The position numbers and the translations under genes were made by a program. DNA of 37,055 nucleotides from Streptococcus sinensis (GTDB taxonomy: Bacteria > Bacillota > Bacilli > Lactobacillales > Streptococcaceae): positions 1 through 37,055 of the forward strand of contig NZ_JPEN01000070.1 of assembly GCF_000767835.1 (NCBI RefSeq). Reading direction: 5' to 3'. The notes below the pieces were generated by a model. The model made no database searches, had not been told where the DNA came from, and saw only the letters and a program-made list of their open reading frames with translations. This document shows, piece after piece, positions 23,544 through 31,242 of this stretch; position 1 is the stretch's first letter; each line of letters begins with the position of its first letter.

Positions 23544-24473
23544 TTACTGCAATAGATTCTTTACAAGTCCTGAACTGTAAAAAATATGATCATCTCGAGT
23601 AGCAATTAGGCACTCGATTCCTCTTTGTTTTTCAACTTGCGCTAAGATAGAAGCAGGAGTTTCTCCAAAGAGTCTTGTTGTCCAGATTTCACCGTCTACC
23701 GACTTATCAGATACGATCGTGAGACTGACCAGCTGATTCTCAATCGGATAACCTGTTTTTCTATCTAAAATGTGATGATAGGTCTTGCCTTTAACCTTTA
23801 GCGTCCGCTCATAAGTCCCAGAAGTAACGACCGATTGATTAGTAATCGACAAGACAGCCAAGTGTTTTCCTCTAGAAAGTTTTGGATTCTGAATCCCAAT
23901 TCTCCAAGCACGATGGGTAGCTTTGTTTTCTCCGATAGTGAGGACATTCCCTCCCAGATTTATCAAAGCCGAGGTGACTCCTTCACCTTGAAGATAGAGT
24001 TTAATCTTGTCAGCTATGTAGCCCTTAGCCAAAGCACCAAGATCAAGCTTCATGCCTTTCTTCTCCAGAAATACTCTGGAATGTGTTTTATCCAGTTGAA
24101 TGAAATGTGGATCTGTCAGGCTGAGTGCTTGTTTGATCTGCTCTGGGCTTGGAAGGTGGGCATCGGAAAATCCAATTCGCCAAGTCTGAACAAGCGGACC
24201 AATAGTAATATTTAAATGACTGGCCTCACTCAAACTATGAAATTTTCCTAATTCAATTAATTCAAATAAATCAGGATGAACCTGAACCCAGCCAATTCCA
24301 GCCATTTGATTGATCTTCATCAATTCTGAATCATCATCGTTTGCACTAAAACGATTTTTGTAAAGATGAAGCAGACTAATCACCTCGTCCAGTATTGTTT
24401 CAGCTCTTTCATGAAGAAGTGAGATACAGATTGTGCTTCCCATCAGTTGGAGCGACCGAGAAGTAAAATCCAT
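23544..24473 (-). CDS. apbE: FAD:protein FMN transferase ApbE, cytoplasmic form
   Basis: Transfers FMN from FAD to a Thr or Ser in target proteins in a Mg2+-dependent reaction. Visible motifs: MGSTICISLL (11-20), GALAKGYIADKIKLYL (about 151-166), ALINLGGNVLTIGE, then VVTSGTYERTL and HHILDRKTGYP, the usual ApbE landmarks including the metal-binding aspartate region. Most ApbE proteins are exported lipoproteins; this 309-residue one has no signal peptide or lipobox, so it should act in the cytoplasm. It heads an operon with two FMN reductases, one of which carries two matching acceptor motifs. AAGAAGGG lies about 12 bases before the ATG. Confidence 0.93.
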   Translation of the reverse strand: MDFTSRSLQLMGSTICISLLHERAETILDEVISLLHLYKNRFSANDDDSELMKINQMAGIGWVQVHPDLFELIELGKFHSLSEASHLNITIGPLVQTWRIGFSDAHLPSPEQIKQALSLTDPHFIQLDKTHSRVFLEKKGMKLDLGALAKGYIADKIKLYLQGEGVTSALINLGGNVLTIGENKATHRAWRIGIQNPKLSRGKHLAVLSITNQSVVTSGTYERTLKVKGKTYHHILDRKTGYPIENQLVSLTIVSDKSVDGEIWTTRLFGETPASILAQVEKQRGIECLIATRDDHIFYSSGLVKNLLQ

Positions 24474-24511
24474 ACAGTTGTAACCCTTCTTATTCTTTCT
24501 ATGACTATCTT

Positions 24512-24540
24512 ATTTTAACAAAAAGATAGCGTTTTTGCAA
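24512..24540 (-). promoter_or_regulatory. apbE operon promoter
   Basis: On the minus strand TTGCAA (24535-24540), a 17-base spacer and TAAAAT (24512-24517) with an upstream TG. The spacer contains AAACGCTATC, a poor cre-like sequence. Confidence 0.6.
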
Positions 24541-24667
24541 TTCTATTTTATTAAATTTCAGAAAATAACTTCGGAAAATTTAAGGTAAAAGAAAGGTTGT
24601 TTCCTACCATGATTCCATAGATTTTCATTCTTCTTTCACGTTTTTTACTATCTATGAGCAAATAGAT

Positions 24668-24696
24668 TGTAAACGCTCCCAGCTTCTGTTATAATA
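24668..24696 (+). promoter_or_regulatory. nox promoter with cre site
   Basis: TTGTAA (24668-24673), a 17-base spacer and TATAAT (24691-24696) with TGT in front. TGTAAACGCTCCCA (24669-24682) matches 13 of 14 positions of the cre consensus TGWAANCGNTNWCA and overlaps the -35, a position fit for CcpA repression. Confidence 0.7.
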
Positions 24697-24738
24697 GTCG
24701 GGTAAAACTTTATTTAGAAAAAGGTAGGAAATATCTCT

Positions 24739-26118
24739 ATGAGTAAAATCGTTGTAGTGGGTGCTAACCACGCTGGTACTGCGTGTATCAACACTATGTT
24801 GGACAACTTTGGTCATGAAAATGAAATCGTTGTATTTGACCAAAACTCAAACATTTCATTCCTAGGATGTGGAATGGCGCTTTGGATCGGTGAACAAATC
24901 GACGGACCTGAAGGCTTATTCTACTCTAACAAAGAAAAATTGGAAGAAAAAGGTGCTAGAATTTACATGAATTCACCTGTTCTTTCAATCGACTATGACA
25001 ACAAGGTTGTTACAGCAGAAGTTGAAGGTCAAGAACACAAAGAATCTTACGACAAATTGATCTTTGCGACTGGATCTACTCCAATCTTGCCACCAATCGA
25101 AGGTGTTGAAATTGTCGAAGGCAACCGTGAATTCAAAACAACTCTTGACAACGTTCAATTTGTTAAGTTGTACCAAAATGCTGAAGAAGTGATCAACAAA
25201 CTTGCTGACAAGAGCAATCACCTTGAGCGCATTGCCGTTGTTGGTGGTGGTTACATCGGTGTTGAGCTTGCTGAAGCTTTTGAACGTCTTGGAAAAGAAG
25301 TTGTGCTTGTTGACATCGTAGATACTGTTTTGAATGGCTACTATGACAAGGACTTCACTCAATTGATGGCTAAGAACTTGGAAGACCACAACATCCGCTT
25401 AGCTCTTGGTCAAACTGTAAAAGCTATCCAAGGTGATGGCAAAGTTGAACGCTTGGTAACAGACAAAGAAACATTTGATGTGGACATGGTTGTTCTTGCA
25501 GTTGGTTTCCGTCCTAACACAGCTCTTGCTGATGGTAAGATTGAACTCTTCCGCAACGGCGCTTTCCTTGTAGACAAGAAACAAGAAACATCTATCCCAG
25601 GAGTTTACGCAGTAGGTGACTGTGCGACAGTTTATGACAATGCTCGTAAAGACACAAGCTATATCGCTCTTGCGTCAAATGCTGTACGTACTGGTATCGT
25701 TGGTGCCTACAACGCTTGTGGTCATGAACTTGAAGGAATCGGTGTGCAAGGATCAAACGGTATCTCTATCTACGGACTTCACATGGTTTCAACTGGTTTG
25801 ACTCTTGAAAAAGCTAAAGCAGCTGGTTACAATGCTACTGAAACAGGCTTCAACGACCTTCAAAAACCAGAATTTATGAAACATGACAACCACGAAGTAG
25901 CAATCAAGATTGTCTTTGATAAAGACAGCCGTGAAATCCTTGGTGCGCAAATGGTATCTCATGATCCTGCAATCGGTATGGGAATCCACATGTTCTCACT
26001 GGCAATTCAAGAACATGTAACCATTGATAAGTTGGCTTTGACAGATATCTTCTTCTTGCCACACTTCAACAAACCATACAACTACATCACAATGGCTGCA
26101 CTGACAGCTGAAAAATAA
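24739..26118 (+). CDS. nox: Water-forming NADH oxidase
   Basis: FAD enzyme reducing O2 to water with NADH; it regenerates NAD+ and protects aerobic streptococci. FAD-binding [13 protein letters not shown] (6-18), redox-active C44 in [12 protein letters not shown]-binding [15 protein letters not shown] (about 166-180) and the second FAD motif [10 protein letters not shown]. Length 459, standard. Codon use is strongly biased (GAC, GGT, CTT, AAC), as in a highly expressed gene. It is divergent from the apbE-FMN reductase operon across a 265-base gap. The promoter carries a near-consensus cre, so sugar-dependent control is likely. Confidence 0.96.
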   Translation: MSKIVVVGANHAGTACINTMLDNFGHENEIVVFDQNSNISFLGCGMALWIGEQIDGPEGLFYSNKEKLEEKGARIYMNSPVLSIDYDNKVVTAEVEGQEHKESYDKLIFATGSTPILPPIEGVEIVEGNREFKTTLDNVQFVKLYQNAEEVINKLADKSNHLERIAVVGGGYIGVELAEAFERLGKEVVLVDIVDTVLNGYYDKDFTQLMAKNLEDHNIRLALGQTVKAIQGDGKVERLVTDKETFDVDMVVLAVGFRPNTALADGKIELFRNGAFLVDKKQETSIPGVYAVGDCATVYDNARKDTSYIALASNAVRTGIVGAYNACGHELEGIGVQGSNGISIYGLHMVSTGLTLEKAKAAGYNATETGFNDLQKPEFMKHDNHEVAIKIVFDKDSREILGAQMVSHDPAIGMGIHMFSLAIQEHVTIDKLALTDIFFLPHFNKPYNYITMAALTAEK

Positions 26119-26153
26119 TTCTCGAAAAGTCCCAATGAGGGGGGTCAAAATCG

Positions 26154-26192
26154 AAGACAAAGTAGCCTTTTCGGTTGCTTTGTCTTTTCTTT
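26154..26192 (+). terminator. Terminator of nox
   Basis: AAGACAAAG (26154-26162) and CTTTGTCTT (26178-26186) pair, with AGCC/GGTT extending the stem, followed by TTCTTTTT. Confidence 0.8.
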
Positions 26193-26229
26193 TTCCGAAA
26201 TCTCTGTGCCCCAGATGAAGTAACATGAA

Positions 26230-26350
26230 TTATGCTTTTTGATAGAGAGCAATCAATCCAAATTTTATCATGATGCCATGATGCGACGAGAATATAGAAT
26301 TAGTCCTTCTTTTTCTAGTGTCATCTTGATTTTTTGAACACCGGAAATTG
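26230..26350 (-). pseudogene. Remnant of an IS3-family transposase (OrfB)
   Basis: On the minus strand the frame reading VQKIKMTLEKEGLILYSRRI, then two stops, then in another frame IKFGLIALYQKA, resembles the helix-turn-helix region of IS3/IS150-type OrfB proteins (pattern KIKxxLEKEGxxxSRRRIxRIMKxFGL). It is frameshifted, has stops and covers only about 40 residues. The surrounding 26190-26460 shows no other coding sign. This is an old, dead insertion sequence. Confidence 0.55.
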
Positions 26351-26474
26351 ACTTGCTTCATTTTCTCTTCCACTTCAACATAAGCGATAAACACTTTAAG
26401 TCTCCAGAACGAAGATAGATCAGCAGTAGTGTTCTAATTAGTATCTAAAATAGCTATCTTTTGTATTTTTCTGT

Positions 26475-26480
26475 TATACT
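26475..26480 (+). promoter_or_regulatory. Extended -10 of the PrsW-like gene
   Basis: TGTTATACT (26472-26480) is an extended -10, 32 bases before the ATG. No clear -35 is seen. Confidence 0.5.
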
Positions 26481-26512
26481 AAGATGAAAATAAAATTTTA
26501 GAAAGTTGCTAT

Positions 26513-27331
26513 ATGAAGAAAAATATTGTTCTTTTCACTTTTCTCCTTCTGAGCGCGATCGGCTTGGAATACGAGACACAAGCTTATACCACTGGCAGTA
26601 TGTCAGGTACTGCTTATGGAATTGTCGGACTGTCAGCCCTCTTGGCGCTGCTTTATATCATCCCAGCTCTGCTTTTGATTCGCAGTTTGGGTAAAAAATG
26701 GCAGACGCCTGCATTTAGCCTAGGTGTAGCTCTGCTGGGTGGTCTTTTCATTTCTGGCTGGACTTCTGGCTTGGCCAATACCTATATCCATGAGTGGGTC
26801 AGCACGAGCTTTCCAAATACTGTGATTAGTTATCTGGAGAATGCCCTCGCTGCTCCTCTGGTTGAAGAACCACTCAAGCTCTTAGCAGTTGCTTTCGCTG
26901 TCTATCTAGTGCCAGTCAAGAAACTGAGAGCCTTTTTACTGCTAGGAATTACAGCTGGTATGGGCTTCCAAATCAGTGAAGATTTCTCATATATCCTTTC
27001 TGATCTGCCTGAAGGTTTTTCCTTCACTATCTCTGGTATCTTAGGTCGTATCACTGGTGGGGTAGCTTCTCACTGGCTCTACACTGCTTTGACCACTATC
27101 GGCTTAGCCCTGATGTTCCGATTTGCCAAGACACAAAAGGCCTACTTTAAAGCTGGACTATTTTATTTCTTGTCAGCTTTTGTACTCCATTTCCTATGGA
27201 ACTCTCCGTTGACTTCTATTGAAACGGATATCCCAGTCATCGTTCCTGCCATGACTGCTGTGGCTGTCTTTATCTTCTACCAAGCCTACCAAACAACTCA
27301 GAAAATCGATCAGGAAGACTTGTCAGTATAA
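26513..27331 (+). CDS. PrsW-family intramembrane protease
   Basis: A 272-residue membrane protein with about eight hydrophobic segments. It carries the family's conserved sites within or next to membrane helices: E118-E119 in VEEPLK, E156-D157 in FQISED, H187 in SHWLY and H226 in VLHFLWN. PrsW of B. subtilis cuts an anti-sigma factor; other members are of unknown target and are related to CAAX/ABI proteases. No anti-sigma factor or bacteriocin is close by, so the substrate is unknown. The ribosome site is weak. It stands alone between terminators. Confidence 0.85.
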   Translation: MKKNIVLFTFLLLSAIGLEYETQAYTTGSMSGTAYGIVGLSALLALLYIIPALLLIRSLGKKWQTPAFSLGVALLGGLFISGWTSGLANTYIHEWVSTSFPNTVISYLENALAAPLVEEPLKLLAVAFAVYLVPVKKLRAFLLLGITAGMGFQISEDFSYILSDLPEGFSFTISGILGRITGGVASHWLYTALTTIGLALMFRFAKTQKAYFKAGLFYFLSAFVLHFLWNSPLTSIETDIPVIVPAMTAVAVFIFYQAYQTTQKIDQEDLSV

Positions 27332-27336
27332 ACGCA

Positions 27337-27361
27337 ACACGGCCTTGAAGGTCGTGTTTTT
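27337..27361 (+). terminator. Terminator of the PrsW-like gene
   Basis: ACACGGCCT and AGGTCGTGT pair (one G-U) around TGA, followed by TTTT. Confidence 0.75.
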
Positions 27362-27475
27362 GATAGCTGGTCTGTAAAGTTTAAGAGATGAAAGAAAAAC
27401 TATAATAGATATTACCTTGTTTCTGGGCTATATTTTATGCTAAAATGTTGCTATAACATCTTTTGGAGAGAGAGT

Positions 27476-29029
27476 ATGATAAGACAAACAGAGCAGGTTT
27501 CTGATACAAGAAAAGAATTTAAATTTATGTCCAGCTCCATTATTTCTCAAGTTTTTAGAGGGATTCTGGTAGGTATTTTTGCTGGAGTAGTAGTGGGAGC
27601 ATTTCGTTTTTTGATTGAAAAAAGTTTTCACTTGGTTCAAGCAGCTTATGTGAGGGGCAGAAGCGAGTGGCTTTGGCTGGTGGCACTGCTTTTCTTGTAT
27701 GCTTTCATTGTCTTCATAAATGCTAGATTAGTACGTACGGAAAGGGATATAAAAGGTTCGGGGATTCCGCAAGTTGAGGCCGAGTTGAAAGGCTTGATGT
27801 CTCTCTCTTGGTGGAGCATTCTCTGGAAAAAATTCCTAGTGGGTACTTTGGCGATTTCTAGTGGTTTGATGCTGGGGCGTGAGGGACCAAGTATTCAACT
27901 GGGTGCTATGAGCGGAAAAGGTATTTCAAAGTGGCTGAAGCTGAGTCCATTGGAAGAACGTGCCTTGATTGCCAGCGGTGCAGCTGCGGGTTTGGCTGCG
28001 GCTTTTAATGCGCCAATTGCAGGTTTGCTCTTTGTCGTTGAGGAAGTTTACCATCATTTTTCTCGAGTTTTTTGGGTTTCAACCTTGGCTGCAAGTTTGG
28101 TGGCGAATTTCATTTCCCTGTCTATGTTTGGCCTGACTCCTGTTTTGGATATGCCAGATAATATTCCTTTCATGGGGCTGGAGCAGTACTGGATCTATAT
28201 TTTAATGGGGCTGTTTTTGGGCTTGTCTGGCTTTCTCTATGAAAAAGCAGTTCTCAATATTCATCTGGTTTATGAAGCTCTGGGAAAATTTTTTAGGCTG
28301 CCGAAAAATTACTATCCGATTTTTGCCTTTGTTTTGATCATTCCGATTGGTTATTTTCTGCCTCATTTGCTAGGTGGCGGGAATCAGCTGATTCTGTCTC
28401 TGACGAGTGCTCATTACACAGTTGGAACCTTGATTCTATTTTTCCTACTCCGTTTTGTATGGAGCATGATCAGTTATGGTAGCGGCCTGCCTGGTGGTAT
28501 TTTCCTGCCCATTCTGGCTTTGGGCTCTTTACTAGGCGCAGCAATTGGAGCACTTTGTGTCCAAGCTGGCTTTATTTCTCAGGAACAATTTCCAATCTTT
28601 ATCATCTTGGGAATGAGTGGGTATTTTGGCGCTATTTCCAAAGCTCCGCTAACGGCTATGATTCTCGTGACGGAGATGGTGGGAGATATCCGTAACCTTA
28701 TGCCACTGGGTTTGGTCACTCTGATGGCCTATATTGCCATGGATCTGCTAAAAGGAGCGCCTGTTTATGAGGCTATGTTAGAAAAAATGCTACCTCATCG
28801 GATTGAAGATGACGGAGAAACAACCCTGATTGAAATTCCTGTTTCAGAAAAAATCGCAGGGCGACAAGTGCATGAGTTGGAGCTGCCACACGGCGTTTTA
28901 ATTACCATGAATATTCATAAGGGCAAGACACAGACGGTCAACGGAGCCAGTCGTCTCTACCTAGGAGATACGATTTATGTAGTCGTTAAGAAAACGGAAA
29001 TTGGCCAAATTAAAGATATCTTGCTTTAA
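27476..29029 (+). CDS. clcA: CLC-family chloride channel/H+ antiporter with RCK_C domain
   Basis: Chloride-proton exchanger of 517 residues. Signature loops: GSGIP (94-98), GREGPS (134-139, with gating E136), and GGIFLPILALGS; E190 in LLFVVEEV sits where the proton glutamate of E. coli ClcA lies, so the protein is probably an antiporter rather than a channel. About the last 65 residues (ISEKIAGRQVHELELP and following) form a TrkA-C/RCK_C domain, a ligand-sensing add-on common in Firmicutes CLCs. The start is ATG 27476 with GGAGAG upstream, not the ATG at 27437. An extended -10 (TGCTAAAAT) lies about 30 bases ahead. Confidence 0.93.
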   Translation: MIRQTEQVSDTRKEFKFMSSSIISQVFRGILVGIFAGVVVGAFRFLIEKSFHLVQAAYVRGRSEWLWLVALLFLYAFIVFINARLVRTERDIKGSGIPQVEAELKGLMSLSWWSILWKKFLVGTLAISSGLMLGREGPSIQLGAMSGKGISKWLKLSPLEERALIASGAAAGLAAAFNAPIAGLLFVVEEVYHHFSRVFWVSTLAASLVANFISLSMFGLTPVLDMPDNIPFMGLEQYWIYILMGLFLGLSGFLYEKAVLNIHLVYEALGKFFRLPKNYYPIFAFVLIIPIGYFLPHLLGGGNQLILSLTSAHYTVGTLILFFLLRFVWSMISYGSGLPGGIFLPILALGSLLGAAIGALCVQAGFISQEQFPIFIILGMSGYFGAISKAPLTAMILVTEMVGDIRNLMPLGLVTLMAYIAMDLLKGAPVYEAMLEKMLPHRIEDDGETTLIEIPVSEKIAGRQVHELELPHGVLITMNIHKGKTQTVNGASRLYLGDTIYVVVKKTEIGQIKDILL

Positions 29030-29064
29030 AATACTTGTTTCTTGACTCAGAAAGATGAGTTTTA

Positions 29065-29114
29065 TTATAATTATCTGACAATTTGTTGAAATATGAGAAA
29101 AAAATTGTTATAAT
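29065..29114 (+). promoter_or_regulatory. efe-tat operon promoter with metal-regulator-like box
   Basis: TTGAAA (29086-29091), a 17-base spacer and TATAAT (29109-29114) form a near-perfect promoter. ACAATTT and AAATTGT (29079-29107) make an inverted repeat over the -35. Upstream, TTATAATTATCTGAC (29065-29079) matches 11 of 15 positions of the PerR/Fur-type palindrome TTATAATTATTATAA. Iron or peroxide control is plausible but not proven. Confidence 0.55.
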
Positions 29115-29156
29115 TTGTAAGAATTCGCCCCCTTGAGGGAAAATAAAGGAGTCAAG

Positions 29157-30029
29157 ATGAAAAAACTTGGAATTGCCCTATTTTCAACAGCTATTTTACT
29201 GACTGGCTGTGCTGCCAATCAAAACTCAACTACAAGTGCCAGCAGTTCGGAAGCCAAAACGAGTCTTTCGGCTTCTGACCAGAAAGCTTTGGATAAGGTA
29301 ACAACAGAGTATAAGGCTTTTGTACAGAAAGAAATCGATCAATTGCTGACAGATACGGAGAAGTTCAGAGATACGCTCAAAGAAGGCAAGCTTGACGAAG
29401 CCAAGAAAATGTATCCGCTGATTCGTATGAGCTACGAGCGTTCAGAGCCGATTGCCGAGAGCTTCGGAGAGTCTGATGTGAAAATCGATTTCCGCTTAGC
29501 TGACTATCTGGATGAAAACAAAACCGAAGAAGGCTGGTCGGGTTTCCACCGAATTGAAAAAATTCTATGGGAAAGTAACACAACGGCTGGGACAGAGAAA
29601 TATGCAGACCAGCTGGTCAATGACATTAAAGAATTAAAGGCTAAAATTGCGACTGTTGAGGTTACGCCAGACATCATGCTGACTGGTGCAGTTGACCTGC
29701 TCAACGAAGTGGCGACCAGCAAGATTACTGGTGAAGAAGAAATCTTTTCCCATACGGATCTATATGATTTCCGTGCCAATATCCAAGGGGCAGAAAAGAT
29801 TTTTGAACTCTTTAAACCTTTGATTGCGAAGAAAGATGAAAAACTGGTAAAAAGTATAGAAACTGAGTTTAAGAATGTCAATAGTCTACTAGACAAGCAG
29901 ATGACGGACTCTGAAAATTATAAACTTTATACCGAATTGAGCAAGGAAGATACCAAAGAGCTAGGAGAAGCTGTCACAAAACTGGGCGAACCTCTCTCGC
30001 AAATGGGAATCATCCTAGATGGGAAGTAA
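29157..30029 (+). CDS. efeO: EfeO/EfeM-type iron-binding lipoprotein (M75/imelysin domain)
   Basis: Surface lipoprotein: lipobox LTGC with C18, a Ser/Thr-rich linker, then an all-helical M75 domain to residue 290. The HxxE metal motif is H131-E134 (GFHRIEKILWE). There is no N-terminal cupredoxin domain, so it matches the shorter EfeM-like form. In the EfeUOB system this protein hands ferrous/ferric iron to the EfeU permease. The start at 29157 has AAGGAG 6 bases upstream. Its 3' end overlaps the longest reading frame of efeB. Confidence 0.93.
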   Translation: MKKLGIALFSTAILLTGCAANQNSTTSASSSEAKTSLSASDQKALDKVTTEYKAFVQKEIDQLLTDTEKFRDTLKEGKLDEAKKMYPLIRMSYERSEPIAESFGESDVKIDFRLADYLDENKTEEGWSGFHRIEKILWESNTTAGTEKYADQLVNDIKELKAKIATVEVTPDIMLTGAVDLLNEVATSKITGEEEIFSHTDLYDFRANIQGAEKIFELFKPLIAKKDEKLVKSIETEFKNVNSLLDKQMTDSENYKLYTELSKEDTKELGEAVTKLGEPLSQMGIILDGK

Positions 30030-31242
30030 GAAGATGACCAAGGACGAAAAATGGTTTAATAAAAAAATGGATCGTCGGGAATTTCTTAAAAAAGCAGGGA
30101 TTGGAGGCGCAGGCTTAGCGCTGGGTGTCTCCAGTGCATCTGCTTTTTTCGCTAATCAAGCGAAGGAAGACAAGAAATTTGCTGATGGTGGGGAAGAAAT
30201 CAGTTTTTACGGTGAACATCAAGCTGGCATTACGACAGCTATGCAAAAGAATATCTATTTTGTCATTCTGGATTTGCATACGATGGATAGGGAGACCATT
30301 ATTCAGATGTTCAAGGACTGGACCGCTTACAGTGAAAAGTTGGTCAATGGAGAGCTGGTCAAAAAAGACGGCGCCAATGCTCTCTTGCCTCCTACGGATA
30401 CTGGAGAAACGGTCGGCCTCAACCCTTATCGACTGACCTTGACCTTTGGCGTCTCCGCCTCTTTCCTGAAAAAAATGGGCTTGGAGGATAAAAAGCCCAA
30501 GGAATTTCGCGATATGCCTCCTTTCCCTAAGGAACAACTAAAAGAGAAATATACTGGCGGTGACATTGTTATTCAAGCTTGCGCGGATGATGAACAGGTG
30601 GCTTTTCATGCTGTTCGCAATCTGGTTCGTAAAGCGCGAAATGCTGTTACCATGAAATGGAGTCAGGCTGGCTTTGCTGCCATTGGCGATCGTATGTCCA
30701 CTCCCCGCAATCTATTTGGTTTTAAAGACGGCACGGCCAATGTAACCAAGGAGAAAGATTTTGACAAGGTGGTTTGGTGTGACAGCAAGGACTGGATGAA
30801 GGGTGGCTCTTATATGGCTGTCCGCCGAATCCAGATGTTTCTTGAGACTTGGGATCGGACCAATTTGCAAGAGCAGGAAAACACCTTTGGTCGTTATAAG
30901 GAGAGCGGAGCGCCCTTTGGCAAGACGAATGAATTTGACGAGGTAGACTTGGACTTGCTTCCAGTTGATGCACATGTGCGACTGGCCAAAGAAGTCGACA
31001 AGCCTCTCTATCGCCGTTCCTATTCTTATTCAGATGGTATTGACGAAACAACCGGTCAATTTGATACAGGTTTGCTTTTTATCTCTTTCCAAAAGGATCC
31101 CGACAGTTTTATCAAAGTCCAGACCAATCTTGGAGCACAGGATAAGATGAATGAATATGTCACCCATGTAGGCAGTGGCTTGTTTGCTTGCTTCGGCGGT
31201 GTCAAAAAAGGAGAATATCTTGGTCAGAAATTATTTGAATAA
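30019..31242 (+). CDS. efeB: EfeB, Dyp-type heme peroxidase exported by Tat
   Basis: DyP-type peroxidase that acts outside the membrane in iron uptake, proposed to oxidise ferrous iron or take iron from heme. The twin-arginine signal RREFLKKAGIGG (residues 19-30) is followed by a hydrophobic stretch and ASA. The DyP motif GFKDG (234-238) supplies the distal aspartate D237, and H319 in VDAHVRLA is the probable proximal heme ligand. 407 residues from this start; the ATG at 30034 is an equally good start, and neither has a strong ribosome site. It lies between efeO and efeU, with tatC-tatA further down the operon. Confidence 0.93.
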   Translation: MGSKKMTKDEKWFNKKMDRREFLKKAGIGGAGLALGVSSASAFFANQAKEDKKFADGGEEISFYGEHQAGITTAMQKNIYFVILDLHTMDRETIIQMFKDWTAYSEKLVNGELVKKDGANALLPPTDTGETVGLNPYRLTLTFGVSASFLKKMGLEDKKPKEFRDMPPFPKEQLKEKYTGGDIVIQACADDEQVAFHAVRNLVRKARNAVTMKWSQAGFAAIGDRMSTPRNLFGFKDGTANVTKEKDFDKVVWCDSKDWMKGGSYMAVRRIQMFLETWDRTNLQEQENTFGRYKESGAPFGKTNEFDEVDLDLLPVDAHVRLAKEVDKPLYRRSYSYSDGIDETTGQFDTGLLFISFQKDPDSFIKVQTNLGAQDKMNEYVTHVGSGLFACFGGVKKGEYLGQKLFE

